64,000 bases of DNA from Methylomusa anaerophila. GTDB taxonomy: Bacteria > Bacillota > Negativicutes > Sporomusales > Sporomusaceae. How positions within the stretch are numbered: the first letter of the stretch is position 1; each line of letters starts with the position of its first letter. The stretch is taken from NCBI RefSeq assembly GCF_003966895.1, contig NZ_AP018449.1, positions 3,365,501 to 3,429,500 of the forward strand. Reading direction: 5' to 3'. Shown one piece after another: positions 50,342-59,400 of this stretch. The notes under the pieces were generated by a model that was given only the letters and a program-made list of their open reading frames with translations, ran no database searches and was not told the origin of the DNA. The position numbers and the translations under genes are program-made.

Positions 50342-51967
50342 ATGGCAAAAAATGTACAAATTATTCGTCCTGTTAAGCAGCAAGTTATCCAGCAGTTACA
50401 GCCTAAAAAGCGGGTCTGCGCCTACTGCAGAGTCAGTACCGATTCCCGCGAACAGCACAATTCCTTCTCGGTGCAGACGGACTATTATAAGAATTTCATT
50501 GAGAGCCAGGAAGATTGGGAGTTCGCCGGAATTTACGCTGACGAGGCACGAAGCGGCACAAAACTGCAAAAGAGAGATGACTTTTTACGGATGATGAAAG
50601 ACTGCGAGGACGGGAAGATCGATATGGTTATTACCAAATCCGTAACCCGCTTTGCAAGAAACACAGTAGACAGCATCCAGGCAATCCGCAGGCTGAAGGA
50701 GCTTGGAATTGGCGTCTACTTTGAAAAGGAGCACATCAACAGCCTGTCGGAAAAAAGCGAACAGATGCTGACCATTTTAAGCTCACTGGCACAGGGAGAA
50801 GCCGAAAGCATCTCCACCAACAATAAATGGGCGGTTATGAAGCGTTTCAATGATGGTACATTCACCATAAGCTGCCCAGCCTACGGTTACACCAAGGATG
50901 AGAACGGTGAGCTGGTCATAAAGGAGGAAGAAGCCTCGGTTGTACGCCGGATTTTCCGGGACTACCTGCACGGGAAAGGAACCTACCTGATTGCCAAGGA
51001 GCTGACCGATGAAGGCTTCCCTACAATTCGCTCCGGTGAAAAATGGAGCGACGGAGTGGTCAGGGAGCTTCTTTTAAACCCCGTTTACTCCGGCAATCTG
51101 CTTTTACAGAAAACCTATACGACTGACGTACTTCCCTTCAAGCGAAAGCATAACAGAGGGCAAGTGCGTCAGTATTTTATTGAGGACAATCACGAACCAC
51201 TCATAAAACCCGAACAGGCAGAGGCAGTCAGGGAGATCATGGAATACCGAAGCAAACAGCATGGTGTGGATTCTGAAAAATGTCAAAACCGTTATGGTTT
51301 TAGTAGCAAAATTCTCTGTGGTGAATGCGGAAGCATTTTCCGCCGTCAGAAAATTTACATCGGTAAACCCTACGAAAAAATCCAATGGTGCTGCAACCAG
51401 CATATTGAAGATAAAACTAAGTGCGGTCAGAAGGCTGTCCGTGAAGATATCCTTCAATGCGACTTTATCCTCATGTGGAACAAGCTGATCAGCAATTATA
51501 CTGATATCCTGCTCCCCCTGCTTGAGGTGCTGAAAAAGATTCGGATGGATGAACGACAGGAACAGGAAATTGAAGACTGCAACAACAAAATTATGGAACT
51601 GACAGAGCAGGGACATATCCTGAGTCGGTTGATATCGAAGGGGTATGTGGAACCTGCTGTTTTTATAGAGCGCCAGAATGCCCTTGCCCTGGAGCTTACC
51701 GAAGCAAAGAAGAAAAGAAATCAACTTATGGATAACAACGGACTGGAGCAGGAGATCGCAGGAACAGAGCTTCTGCTGGAGCTCATCAAAAATAACACCG
51801 GCATCCTTGAAGCATACAGCGAGGACTTATTCTCCCAAGCGGTTGAGAATGTCATCATACGAAAAGACAAAATAACTTTCCGGCTGATCAACAAGCTGGA
51901 GCTGACAGAATCCATCGGAAAGGAGGAAGATCAGAATGGCACAGCGGCACATGCCCATCGGTTATAA
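50342..51967 (+). CDS. Large serine recombinase 1
   Basis: AAAGGAG precedes ATG 50342. The 541-residue protein has a resolvase domain with nucleophile Ser 32 in AYCRVSTDSREQ and ITKSVTRFARNT, a recombinase domain (GYTKDENGELVI ... SDGVVRELLLNPVYSGNLLL), a zinc ribbon (CGECGSIFRRQ ... WCCNQH), and a coiled coil (EQEIEDCNNKIMELTEQGHI). Length and order match TndX/TnpX-type recombinases that excise and integrate mobile elements. Its end overlaps the next gene by 32 bases in another frame. Confidence 0.92.
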   Translation: MAKNVQIIRPVKQQVIQQLQPKKRVCAYCRVSTDSREQHNSFSVQTDYYKNFIESQEDWEFAGIYADEARSGTKLQKRDDFLRMMKDCEDGKIDMVITKSVTRFARNTVDSIQAIRRLKELGIGVYFEKEHINSLSEKSEQMLTILSSLAQGEAESISTNNKWAVMKRFNDGTFTISCPAYGYTKDENGELVIKEEEASVVRRIFRDYLHGKGTYLIAKELTDEGFPTIRSGEKWSDGVVRELLLNPVYSGNLLLQKTYTTDVLPFKRKHNRGQVRQYFIEDNHEPLIKPEQAEAVREIMEYRSKQHGVDSEKCQNRYGFSSKILCGECGSIFRRQKIYIGKPYEKIQWCCNQHIEDKTKCGQKAVREDILQCDFILMWNKLISNYTDILLPLLEVLKKIRMDERQEQEIEDCNNKIMELTEQGHILSRLISKGYVEPAVFIERQNALALELTEAKKKRNQLMDNNGLEQEIAGTELLLELIKNNTGILEAYSEDLFSQAVENVIIRKDKITFRLINKLELTESIGKEEDQNGTAAHAHRL

Positions 51968-52835
51968 ACTGGTGGATGGAAAAATTCAACTGGACGATCC
52001 CAAGGCAAATGTCGTAAGACATATTTTTCAGGAGTATGCATCCGGAGCTTCCCTTCTGGACATAGCCAAAGCGATGACGGCGGCCGGACTCCCAAACGCC
52101 AACAATCAGCCCAAATGGTACCATGGAACGGTCAGCAGTATATTGGATAACGTAAAATATCAGGGCGACGAGTTCTATCCCCCGCTCATCAACAAAGAAT
52201 TGTTTGAAAAGGTCCAGCGCCGTCGAGGTGAACGATGCGAAAAGCTCGGACGGAACCTACAGCTTAACAGCGCAAGCCGTCAATCGGTTTTTTCCGGTAT
52301 CCTACGCTGTGGAGAATGCGGCGACGTTTACCGAAAATATGCAGAGCATTGCGGAAAGCCAACAAAACGGACCTTCTGGAAATGCAAGAGATATATCCAC
52401 AAGAACAAGGTTTGCTGTTGTAACAGTTTTCTCACAGATGAACAGATCAGATCGGCATTCCTTTCAGTAGCAAATCGAATCATCGCAAACAAAAAATGTC
52501 TGGATCGAATTCCGAAAAAGGAACCCGCCGTAAATAACTTTGAATATATCAAGCTGGATAAAAAAATAAAGGAGCTGGAAGCAGAAGGACAGTATTCGTC
52601 CAAAGAGCTTCCGGCTCTTATTTTTGAACGGGCAAAAGCCTTTTACAAAACATCTCGTGTCGATGATGCCGCCCATAATACTGAAAAGATGAGGCAAGCA
52701 TTTTCCGACCGGATGCCTCTCCATGGATTCGACGAAGAACTGTTTCAGACAGTCATCCGACAGATCACAGTACATAAGGATGAGAAATTGACCTTCGAGT
52801 TTATCAACGGGCTGACGCTGGAGGCCAAATACTGA
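51936..52835 (+). CDS. Recombinase-like protein lacking the catalytic domain
   Basis: GGAGGAAG precedes ATG 51936, inside the end of recombinase 1. The 299-residue product begins directly in the recombinase domain (HMPIGYKLVDGKIQLDDPKA, YHGTVSSILDNVKYQGDEFY), then a zinc ribbon (RCGECGDVYRKYAEHC, CKRYIHKNKVC) and a C-terminal helical part. The resolvase domain is absent and there is no trace of it upstream, where the sequence codes recombinase 1. It should bind DNA at att-like sites without cutting, and may direct or regulate the active enzymes. Confidence 0.82.
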   Translation: MAQRHMPIGYKLVDGKIQLDDPKANVVRHIFQEYASGASLLDIAKAMTAAGLPNANNQPKWYHGTVSSILDNVKYQGDEFYPPLINKELFEKVQRRRGERCEKLGRNLQLNSASRQSVFSGILRCGECGDVYRKYAEHCGKPTKRTFWKCKRYIHKNKVCCCNSFLTDEQIRSAFLSVANRIIANKKCLDRIPKKEPAVNNFEYIKLDKKIKELEAEGQYSSKELPALIFERAKAFYKTSRVDDAAHNTEKMRQAFSDRMPLHGFDEELFQTVIRQITVHKDEKLTFEFINGLTLEAKY

Positions 52836-52871
52836 TTTTTATAAATCACTGAAGAAAGGATGGAACGAAAA

Positions 52872-53036
52872 ATGGCTAAGTCAAATAATACGCAAAAAAA
52901 CGAAAATCCTTTAAAAGCTGTTTTTTATATGAGGGTAGGAAGTATAGAACAATTAAGCCCTGAAGCGCAGAAAGAATACCTAGGCAAAAAAACAGAAGAA
53001 ATGAAAAAGGAAGAATTCAGGAAAGGAGATAACTAA
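52872..53036 (+). CDS. Mini-gene with a resolvase-like RVGSIEQ motif
   Basis: GAAAGGATGG precedes ATG 52872. The 54-residue product contains AVFYMRVGSIEQLSPEAQKE, which resembles the catalytic-motif region of serine recombinases (YxRVSTxxQ), with Gly at the nucleophile position, and nothing else of the domain. It ends one base before recombinase 2. It could be a conserved regulatory peptide or the remnant of a duplicated recombinase. Confidence 0.5.
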   Translation: MAKSNNTQKNENPLKAVFYMRVGSIEQLSPEAQKEYLGKKTEEMKKEEFRKGDN

Positions 53037-53037
53037 G

Positions 53038-54687
53038 ATGCAGACTGCGGCAGCGAAAAAAAAGAATATATCGATTATCCCCCCACAGCCGGAATACGAC
53101 CGGAGTATCAAGGTACAGTTTAAAGCCCTGCGGGTCGCTGCCTACTGTCGCGTCAGCACTTTGCTGGAACAGCAGGAAGGCAGCTATGAAGCTCAGATAT
53201 CCTACTATACTGAGAAGATAAAGAGCAATCCCAATTGGAAGATGGCCGGCATTTATGCTGATGACGGAAAATCCGCAACCAACACGAAAAAACGTGATGA
53301 TTTCAACGCTATGATTGAGGACTGCCTCGCAGGGAAGATCGATATGGTCATCACAAAATCCGTCAGCCGCTTCGCCAGAAATACAGTGGACTGCCTCCAG
53401 AATATCCGTAAACTCAAAGAGAAGAATGTCGCCATTTTCTTCGAAAAAGAGGGAGTAAACACTCTGGAGGGGTCAGGAGAACTGCTGATCACAATTTTAA
53501 GCAGCCAGGCGCAGGAGGAAAGCCGGAACCTGAGTGAAAACACCCGCTGGGGTCTGGTCAGACGCTTCGAGAACGGAATCATGTCAATTAACCACAACAA
53601 ATTTATGGGATACACGAAAGATGAAAACGGAGATCTGGTCATCGTACCGGAGGAAGCTGAAATAGTCAGACGAATTTTCCGCCTCTTCCTCGAAGGAAGC
53701 AGCTATGTCCAGATCGCGAAGATTTTAGAGAGCGAGGGTATACTTACCGTAACCGGCAAAAAGGAGTGGTGCCCCAGCGTGATCGACCAGATGCTCGAAA
53801 ATGAAAAGTACATGGGTGATGCCCTTCTTCAGAAGACCTACACGGTAGATTTCCTCACAAAAAAACGAGTGAAAAACCAGGGCATCGTTCAGCAGTATTA
53901 CATACAGGACAATCATGAAGCGATTATCCCAAAAGAGCTTTTTTACCGGGTACAGGAGGAAAAGGCCAGGAGGGCAAGCCTGTGCAAATCTGCGGCAACA
54001 AGGCGGGCTAAAAAAGAGCAAAGCAAGTACAGCTCGAAATACTCTCTATCCGACATTATGATCTGCAAGGAATGCGGACAACCATACCGCAGACAGGTCT
54101 GGTCAAAGAACGGTCAGAAAAGCGCCGTATGGCGTTGCGAAAACCGCCTGAAGAACGGAACCAAACACTGCAAACACTCTCCAACGCTGAAAGAGGACGT
54201 TTTGAATGAAGCAATTATGACAGCCATTAACAACGTCGTTGAAAACCGGGGTGATTTTGTAGGCGCCTTCCGGGAAAACGTAATACAGGTAATCGGGAGT
54301 TATTCCACCAAGAATGTACCCACCGAATATGACGAACAGATCACAAAACTGCAAGGTGAAATGCTGACTTTGATTGAGGAAAACGCAAAGATGGGTTCGA
54401 TCACCGAGGATTTTGACGAACAATATCATAAGATTGCGGAGCAGATCAAGGAGCTCAAGCAAAAGAAACTGGATAGCATCCGAGATCAAAAACGGGCTGC
54501 AGATTTTCAGCAGAGGGTCAGCGATATGGACACCTGCCTGAAAAAGGTATCCTGTTCGGTTCGGGACTTTGATGACGATCTGGTGCGCAGACTTCTGCAA
54601 GGAGTTAAAGTTATAAACGAGGATACACTTGAAATACAGTTTAAGTCAGGGATCGTCATGAAGCAGAGAATACCCTACTGCAACTAA
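53038..54687 (+). CDS. Large serine recombinase 2
   Basis: AAAGGAGAT precedes ATG 53038. The 549-residue protein has nucleophile Ser 40 in AAYCRVSTLLEQQ, ITKSVSRFARNT, the recombinase domain (GYTKDENGDLVIVPEEAEIV), a zinc ribbon (CKECGQPYRRQ ... WRCENR) and a coiled coil (DEQITKLQGEMLTLIEENAK). It is the last gene of the element. Element-integrating large serine recombinases are usually encoded next to the attachment site, so the right end of the ICE should lie within about 100 bp of its stop. Whether it or recombinase 1 does integration is unknown. Confidence 0.92.
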   Translation: MQTAAAKKKNISIIPPQPEYDRSIKVQFKALRVAAYCRVSTLLEQQEGSYEAQISYYTEKIKSNPNWKMAGIYADDGKSATNTKKRDDFNAMIEDCLAGKIDMVITKSVSRFARNTVDCLQNIRKLKEKNVAIFFEKEGVNTLEGSGELLITILSSQAQEESRNLSENTRWGLVRRFENGIMSINHNKFMGYTKDENGDLVIVPEEAEIVRRIFRLFLEGSSYVQIAKILESEGILTVTGKKEWCPSVIDQMLENEKYMGDALLQKTYTVDFLTKKRVKNQGIVQQYYIQDNHEAIIPKELFYRVQEEKARRASLCKSAATRRAKKEQSKYSSKYSLSDIMICKECGQPYRRQVWSKNGQKSAVWRCENRLKNGTKHCKHSPTLKEDVLNEAIMTAINNVVENRGDFVGAFRENVIQVIGSYSTKNVPTEYDEQITKLQGEMLTLIEENAKMGSITEDFDEQYHKIAEQIKELKQKKLDSIRDQKRAADFQQRVSDMDTCLKKVSCSVRDFDDDLVRRLLQGVKVINEDTLEIQFKSGIVMKQRIPYCN

Positions 54688-55027
54688 CATGTTATGTCCA
54701 ACATAGAGGCAGAAACGATAAAAATTTTTGCATAGGGGTTATCCTTTTCTAAAAACAGATGATGTTTTGACCACTTTTTTGTGTAGCTCCAAAATTATCG
54801 GATTATTATCTATCATCAATATCCAGTTTTTCACAAGATATACGTCTTTTTTAAACCATCCTTTGCATAAGCGCAAGGGGTTAATAAACGGCTAAAAGCC
54901 AATATTTAGACAAAATTCCCGTGCATAACTGTTTACTGAATATGATGTTCACAATAAATAACGAAAACCTGCCTCAAGGGCAGGTTTTGTTCAATATCTT
55001 TAATCAGATTCTACAGGGTATCAATAA
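54688..55027. other. Right-end region of the ICE and junction with flanking DNA
   Basis: No gene is visible. ATGTT-ATGTCC-AACAT (54689-54704), an interrupted palindrome right after the recombinase gene, is a candidate attachment core, since large serine recombinases act on short imperfect palindromes. Beyond it the sequence is A+T-rich. A terminator-like hairpin follows at 54964-54988. Confidence 0.35.
54964..54988. terminator. Bidirectional terminator-like hairpin
   Basis: AAAACCTGCC / GGCAGGTTTT with a 5-nt loop, A-rich on one side and T-rich on the other, so it can act on both strands. Confidence 0.8.
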
Positions 55028-55194
55028 TCACGCCGCAATCATATAAATCTCATCTACAATGGGCATATTGATGTACTGGACCCTTCTGTTGAAACTAATA
55101 AATATTGTTTTCCGGTTTCTGTGTCCTCTAAGATGCAGATCATATAAGCTTGATCATCTTGCGAGTAGATAATTCTAAACCGTTGATTTTTCAT
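55028..55194 (-). pseudogene. Small gene, probably frameshifted
   Basis: On the minus strand GAGGTGATCC precedes ATG at 55194. The frame reads KNQRFRIIYSQDDQAYMICI and then ILEDTETGKQYLLVSTEG, a well-formed beta-rich start, and stops after 46 codons at 55054. In the next frame the sequence continues as VQYINMPIVDEIYMIAA to a stop at 55028. This suggests a single frameshift in an older small gene. It is the first feature to the right of the ICE. Confidence 0.4.
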
Positions 55195-55222
55195 TTGGAT
55201 CACCTCACTATTCAATTTGCTC

Positions 55223-55360
55223 CTATTTGTTCCTTAAACAGTCTGCTGTGATCTGCTCAATGATGGGGATACAATTCCGATAAAAGCAGGCATATTCTGC
55301 CATTATCTCAATCTGATCGTTGAGCAGTTCACACTGACCAAATACATTTTTATTCTTCAT
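55223..55360 (-). CDS. Short minus-strand frame, possibly a gene remnant
   Basis: A frame of 45 residues (KNKNVFGQCELLNDQIEIMA ... ending TADCLRNK) opens at ATG 55360 without a clear ribosome binding site. It stays open upstream into the next gene's end, as AYLINA before the Met. It looks like the C-terminal piece of a helical protein. Confidence 0.25.
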   Translation of the reverse strand: MKNKNVFGQCELLNDQIEIMAEYACFYRNCIPIIEQITADCLRNK

Positions 55361-55392
55361 TGCGTTGATTAAGTAGGCGCATAGCAGCCCCG

Positions 55393-55587
55393 TCAGCGTT
55401 TTTCCCCTAGCTTATCGACGGCTGCCTTAACAGCTTTCCTTTTGGGTTTCATCCCCCAAAATACAACATTCATCACAACTACAACCATTGCTATTACGAA
55501 CATAGAAACCCAAAATCCTATGTTAATGCCAAACCACTGTGTTGTACCAAAAAGATTCATCCAAATATGATTCAAGTTCATCGTCAT
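55393..55587 (-). CDS. Small membrane protein downstream of the first Mg2+ ATPase
   Basis: The 64-residue product begins MTMNLNHIWMNLFGTTQWFG, has one strongly hydrophobic helix (FWVSMFVIAMVVVVMNVVFW) and ends in a basic tail (KPKRKAVKAAVDKLGEKR). It begins eleven bases after the ATPase stop, so it is very probably in the same transcript. Small membrane proteins that bind and tune P-type ATPases are known (for example MgtR and MgtS in enterobacteria); such a role here is inferred from position alone. Confidence 0.6.
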   Translation of the reverse strand: MTMNLNHIWMNLFGTTQWFGINIGFWVSMFVIAMVVVVMNVVFWGMKPKRKAVKAAVDKLGEKR

Positions 55588-55598
55588 GCCCCTTTCTT

Positions 55599-58358
55599 TT
55601 AAAGAAGATCACCGTAATGCCGTATATATGCCTTTTTCAGACTCGTGGCCAGCACCATGTACAACGCGATACATGGAATCAGATATACAAAGTATGAGGC
55701 CGGAAGCGGGAGAAATCCGAGCGTTCTTCCAAAAGTGGTAAAAGGAATAACCGTTACGATTGCAATGCCAGCAAAGGTAAGTAGCGTAAGCGTAACGGAA
55801 GCGCGGCTTTGGATGAACGGAAGTTTTGGCGTACGGATCATGTGAATCACCATGGTCTGGCTCCACATGGACTCTACAAACCATCCGGCCTGGAACAGCG
55901 CCGTATAATTCGTTTGCATCCGTATTAACTCAGCACCAGTAAAGTGATTTGCTAGGTCGTTATACAGAATACCGTTGGACACAAACAGCGGGCAGAAAAC
56001 AAAGTACATGAACGCATAGGTAGTCCAGTCAAATATGGAACTTGTGGGGCCAAGCCACAGCATGAAGCTTCCGACAGAAGAAGCATCCCACTTCCGGGGT
56101 TCCTTCAGGAATTCCTCATCTACGTTATCCCAAGGTATGGAAGTGCAGGACAGGTCGTAGATCAGGTTGAGAAAGATCAATTGTGCGCCCATCATGGGCA
56201 GGAACGGAAGCAGGGCAGAGGCTGCCAGTACCGAGAACATATTGCCAAAGTTGGAGGACGCCGTCATCTTAATGTATTTATTCATGTTGGCGTAGGTCTT
56301 GCGGCCCTCGACAATGCCTTCCTCCAAAACCATCAAGTCTTTTTCCAAGAGGATAATGTCTGCGGATTCCTTTGCAATATCTACTGCGGTATCCACAGAA
56401 ATGCCAATATCAGCAGACTTCATTGCGGCGGCGTCGTTGATACCGTCGCCCAAGAAGCCAACGGTGTGACCATTATTGCGAAGGACGGTCACGATACGGG
56501 CCTTCTGATCCGGAGAGAGCTTCGCAAACACATCGGTGTTCTCTGCTGCCTTTGCAAGCTCGTCATCGGTCATTTGGTCAATATCGGAACCTAGTAGCAG
56601 GTTATTAACCCTCAAACCAACCTGTTTGCAAATAAAGCGGGTTACTTTGTCATTATCTCCGGTCAGAATTTTGGTTGTAACGCTATACTCCTTGAGGGCT
56701 TTGATTGCCGCATGAACGGATTCTTTTGGAGGATCAAGGAAAGCCAGGTATCCGATCAGCACCATGTCGCACTCATCTTTTACTCCAAATGCGCCAACGG
56801 GAGACGGGTTGGTTTTCTGTGCAACAGCAATTACCCGCATCCCGTCTTCGTTAAGGGTATCTACAGTCCGAATGATGTTTTCCTTTAATGCTTCCGTAAT
56901 CGGCTCTACTTTGCCCTGATATTCCACAAAGGAGCAGATGGAGAGCGTTTCCTCCACGGCACCTTTGGTGACCATCTGAGTTTTGCCGCTTTTATCACTG
57001 ACTACCGTGGAAAGACGGCGGCGGGTGAAATCAAAAGGAATCTCATCTACTTTTGTATAAGCTTCAGACAAATCTATGAGTCTTGGATCGGAGGCTTCCG
57101 CTTCCTCTGTCTTGCGGATGATGGCCCGATCCATCAGATTTTTATAACCTGTTTGAAAATAACTGTTCAGGTAGGCGTGGCGAAGCACACGGGTATCCTC
57201 ATTACCCATAACATCTAAGTGGTACTCCAGTACCACGCGCTCCTGTGTCAATGTACCGGTTTTGTCCGTACAGAGAATATCAATGGCACCAAAATTCTGG
57301 ATGGAATTCAGATTCTTCACGATAGTTTTCTTTTTAGACATGGATACAGCGCCTTTTGCAAGGCAGGTGGTGACAATCATCGGTAGCATTTCAGGGGTCA
57401 GCCCTACCGCGATGGAAATGCCGAAAAGGAGCGCTTGCAGCCAGTCACCTTTGGTAAGCCCGTTGATTACAAACACGACGGGCACCATAACGAACATAAA
57501 CCGGATGAGTACCCAGGATACGGCATTGACACCCTTGGTAAAGCTGGTTTCAACAGCCTCTCCTGTAACCGAAGAAGCCATGGAGCCAAACAGGGTATCA
57601 TCACCAACAGAGATAATCACTGCGGTGGCGCTGCCGCTGATCACGCTACTACCCATGAATACAATATTGGGATACTCTGTAACGGTATCAACTTGACCCT
57701 CGCTAACTGTCGCAATTTTTTCCACGGGTTCGCTTTCACCGGTCAGGGCTGACTGGCTGATAAATAAATCCTTTGCCTGGAGCACTCTTGCATCTGCGGG
57801 AATCATATCACCGGCAGAAAGATGGATGATATCACCAACCACCGCATCAACAAGGGGAATTTCCTGCCTTTTGCCATCCTCCCGGTCAACGGTGCAAGTT
57901 GTGGTAATCATGCCCAGGAGTTTTTCAGCGGCATTTCCGGAGCGTGACTCCTGCACAAAACGTAAAGTGCCGGAAATAACGACCATGGCCATGATAATGA
58001 TGACTGTACGCAGGCTAATATCCTCCGGTGCGTTTTGCATAATCGGAAGGACAACATCCGTAATCGTAGATACAATGGCAAGGCAACCGAGAATTGCCGT
58101 AAAGGGGTTGATGAACGCGCCTGCCAATTTCTGCAGCAGCGTTTTTTTCTTTTCGTGAGTCACCCTGTTGTTGCCATAGGCATTACGGCTTGCAGTGACC
58201 TCTTTTTCTGAAAGACCGTCCAGGGAGGTGTTGAATTTCCGTAAAACAGTCTTTATTTTATGGGTTGCGGCGAAAGCAATTGTTTCGTTGGCTCTGTCCC
58301 TGCGAACGTGGCTCTCTGAAATTTTTCTTATAGCCGCTCTGTTTTGTTTCTTGTTCAT
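55599..58358 (-). CDS. MgtA/MgtB-type Mg2+-transporting P-type ATPase 1
   Basis: The likely start is ATG at 58358, preceded by CAGGAGGTATAGACTC; the frame is open further up but without a site. The 919-residue protein has the phosphorylation motif CTDKTGTLT with the catalytic Asp, TGES of the actuator domain, [16 protein letters not shown] of the hinge, and about ten membrane helices. [11 protein letters not shown] is typical of the MgtA/MgtB (P3B) group. It imports Mg2+ at low external Mg2+. It is preceded by a short leader frame and a DUF3784-like gene. Confidence 0.9.
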   Translation of the reverse strand: MNKKQNRAAIRKISESHVRRDRANETIAFAATHKIKTVLRKFNTSLDGLSEKEVTASRNAYGNNRVTHEKKKTLLQKLAGAFINPFTAILGCLAIVSTITDVVLPIMQNAPEDISLRTVIIIMAMVVISGTLRFVQESRSGNAAEKLLGMITTTCTVDREDGKRQEIPLVDAVVGDIIHLSAGDMIPADARVLQAKDLFISQSALTGESEPVEKIATVSEGQVDTVTEYPNIVFMGSSVISGSATAVIISVGDDTLFGSMASSVTGEAVETSFTKGVNAVSWVLIRFMFVMVPVVFVINGLTKGDWLQALLFGISIAVGLTPEMLPMIVTTCLAKGAVSMSKKKTIVKNLNSIQNFGAIDILCTDKTGTLTQERVVLEYHLDVMGNEDTRVLRHAYLNSYFQTGYKNLMDRAIIRKTEEAEASDPRLIDLSEAYTKVDEIPFDFTRRRLSTVVSDKSGKTQMVTKGAVEETLSICSFVEYQGKVEPITEALKENIIRTVDTLNEDGMRVIAVAQKTNPSPVGAFGVKDECDMVLIGYLAFLDPPKESVHAAIKALKEYSVTTKILTGDNDKVTRFICKQVGLRVNNLLLGSDIDQMTDDELAKAAENTDVFAKLSPDQKARIVTVLRNNGHTVGFLGDGINDAAAMKSADIGISVDTAVDIAKESADIILLEKDLMVLEEGIVEGRKTYANMNKYIKMTASSNFGNMFSVLAASALLPFLPMMGAQLIFLNLIYDLSCTSIPWDNVDEEFLKEPRKWDASSVGSFMLWLGPTSSIFDWTTYAFMYFVFCPLFVSNGILYNDLANHFTGAELIRMQTNYTALFQAGWFVESMWSQTMVIHMIRTPKLPFIQSRASVTLTLLTFAGIAIVTVIPFTTFGRTLGFLPLPASYFVYLIPCIALYMVLATSLKKAYIRHYGDLL

Positions 58359-58417
58359 GAGTCTATACCTCCTGATAATTTGATTCATTTGGAAGCAAGA
58401 CACCAGCCTGAATAGAC

Positions 58418-58540
58418 TTAGACTATGTTTGGCAAAACAGATAGCATGTTTTGAATTATACTAAAGTTTTGTTGGCATCTTCTTCGCCCGGGAGGGTGTA
58501 TGTCTTGCGGACTTCGTTCACCACTAGTGTCGGATTCCAT
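58418..58540 (-). CDS. Short MgtL-like leader frame upstream of the Mg2+ ATPase
   Basis: On the minus strand AAAGGGG lies 8-9 bases before an ATG at 58540. The 40-codon frame reads [20 protein letters not shown] and ends at 58418, 60 bp before the ATPase start. Its acidic, Pro-containing start and PPGRRR run recall the enterobacterial MgtL leader (ME-P-D-P-T...P-RRR). There, translation of the leader senses Mg2+ and proline and controls the ATPase gene. The similarity is by eye and could be chance. Confidence 0.4.
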   Translation of the reverse strand: MESDTSGERSPQDIHPPGRRRCQQNFSIIQNMLSVLPNIV

Positions 58541-58609
58541 CTGTTTCGCCCCTTTCTTTCTAAATTATCTATATCAACGCCTCTGGCATATTTTTATGGT
58601 TCCTAAAGA

Positions 58610-58921
58610 TCATTCCGATTTATACCGGTTTGACTTTGTGATGAAAGCTACATCAAGTCCTGTCAACACAAACCAAACTATCATGCTCCACATAAATGCA
58701 GTATTCATAAATTCAGGACTAAATCCGGATGTTAAAAAAATAGCACTGGCGACCAAAAATACGCACCCGATATTCTTGCTGAGATCATCCATGCGTATTT
58801 TGTTTTTTTCTTCTTTTGGCATCTCACGCCATGCTTTAATCCATTTTGGCCCCACTCCAATGAAAAAGGCGATACCAACCACCAGGAAGATAAGTCCGAA
58901 GGCAATGCAATGTAAATTCAT
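58610..58921 (-). CDS. DUF3784-like small membrane protein
   Basis: The minus-strand ATG at 58921 is preceded by AAAGGAGCG. The 103-residue protein has two or three membrane helices: one near the N-terminus (CIAFGLIFLVVGIAFFIGVG), a basic cytoplasmic stretch (KAWREMPKEEKNKIRMDDLS), and a C-terminal pair (AFMWSMIVWFVLTGLDVAFI). It fits DUF3784, a family of uncharacterised Bacillota membrane proteins. It lies upstream of the leader frame and ATPase 1 in the same direction. Confidence 0.65.
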   Translation of the reverse strand: MNLHCIAFGLIFLVVGIAFFIGVGPKWIKAWREMPKEEKNKIRMDDLSKNIGCVFLVASAIFLTSGFSPEFMNTAFMWSMIVWFVLTGLDVAFITKSNRYKSE

Positions 58922-59350
58922 AGTTTCACGCTCCTTTATTGTGTAGTTCTCTGGCGAACGGCTGAAAAGGGCATAAAAAAACCACCGCTTTTATGTTTCT
59001 CCAGCACATAACCCGTAATTTGTTTTCAGCAAAGGTTCTTCGCATTTACGGAAATGCAGCATATAGAGGAATACATAACGATGGACAAACGATCTATGGA
59101 TCAATGGATAGAGATTTCTGTGCTATTCCAATAGCAGCATATCAGTTCCAGTTATAACGAACCTGTTATAACATCCATACATGTCTATTTGACTAACCGT
59201 TTTGTTTTGTCCCCTACAACTGTAACTGTCCACGAAATCTCATCTCCTTTACATTTCTTTATATTGCTCAACAGCACCTTATTAGTATAGACATAATCGA
59301 AAATAAATAATATAGCCAAATTCTTGCGATTTTCTTACCAAATAGCAAGA
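58922..59350. other. Upstream region of the first Mg2+ ATPase unit
   Basis: About 430 bp with no long gene. On the minus strand a 36-codon frame with a good ribosome binding site lies at 59123-59233. A CATAAAA...TTTTATG repeat lies at about 58974-58997. I looked for the conserved blocks of an M-box (Mg2+) riboswitch and did not find them. Confidence 0.35.
59123..59233 (-). CDS. Possible short leader frame with strong ribosome binding site
   Basis: On the minus strand AAAGGAG precedes GTG at 59233. The 36-residue frame (starts VDSYSCRGQNKTVSQIDMYG) ends at 59123, about 200 bp before the DUF3784-like gene. It may be a leader peptide, a small protein or chance. Confidence 0.25.
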   Translation of the reverse strand: MDSYSCRGQNKTVSQIDMYGCYNRFVITGTDMLLLE

Positions 59351-59400
59351 AAAAACGGATTGATTTTCGCTGTGGAACCGGCTGAAATCAATCCGTTTTT
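59351..59400 (-). terminator. Rho-independent terminator (minus strand)
   Basis: AAAAACGGATTGATTT (59351-59366) / AAATCAATCCGTTTTT (59385-59400) form a perfect stem of about 16 bp. It directly follows the regulator gene that ends at 59401 and can serve both strands. Confidence 0.88.

Larger units (their letters stand above)
1..54700. mobile_element. Integrative conjugative element (left end outside window) with Tad pilus and T4SS
   Basis: The segment holds, almost all on the plus strand, every class of gene a conjugative element needs: relaxase (38380), VirD4 coupling protein (43005), VirB4 ATPase (30078), TrbL/VirB6-like, PrgI-like and NlpC/P60 proteins, ParM segregation genes, DNA methylases and terminal large serine recombinases (50342, 53038). 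The right boundary is inferred from the end of the last recombinase gene at 54687, after which base composition, gene strand and gene content change. The exact attachment site was not determined. The left boundary is not in the window. A transposon and an AbiE cassette are secondary insertions. Confidence 0.88.

Noticed and set aside
58941-59000. CATAAAA...TTTTATG repeat as a terminator
   Set aside because: Stem is almost all A-T and lacks a T-tract in a useful position.
58922-59350. M-box (Mg2+) riboswitch upstream of the first ATPase unit
   Set aside because: Searched by eye on the minus strand for the conserved blocks; none present.
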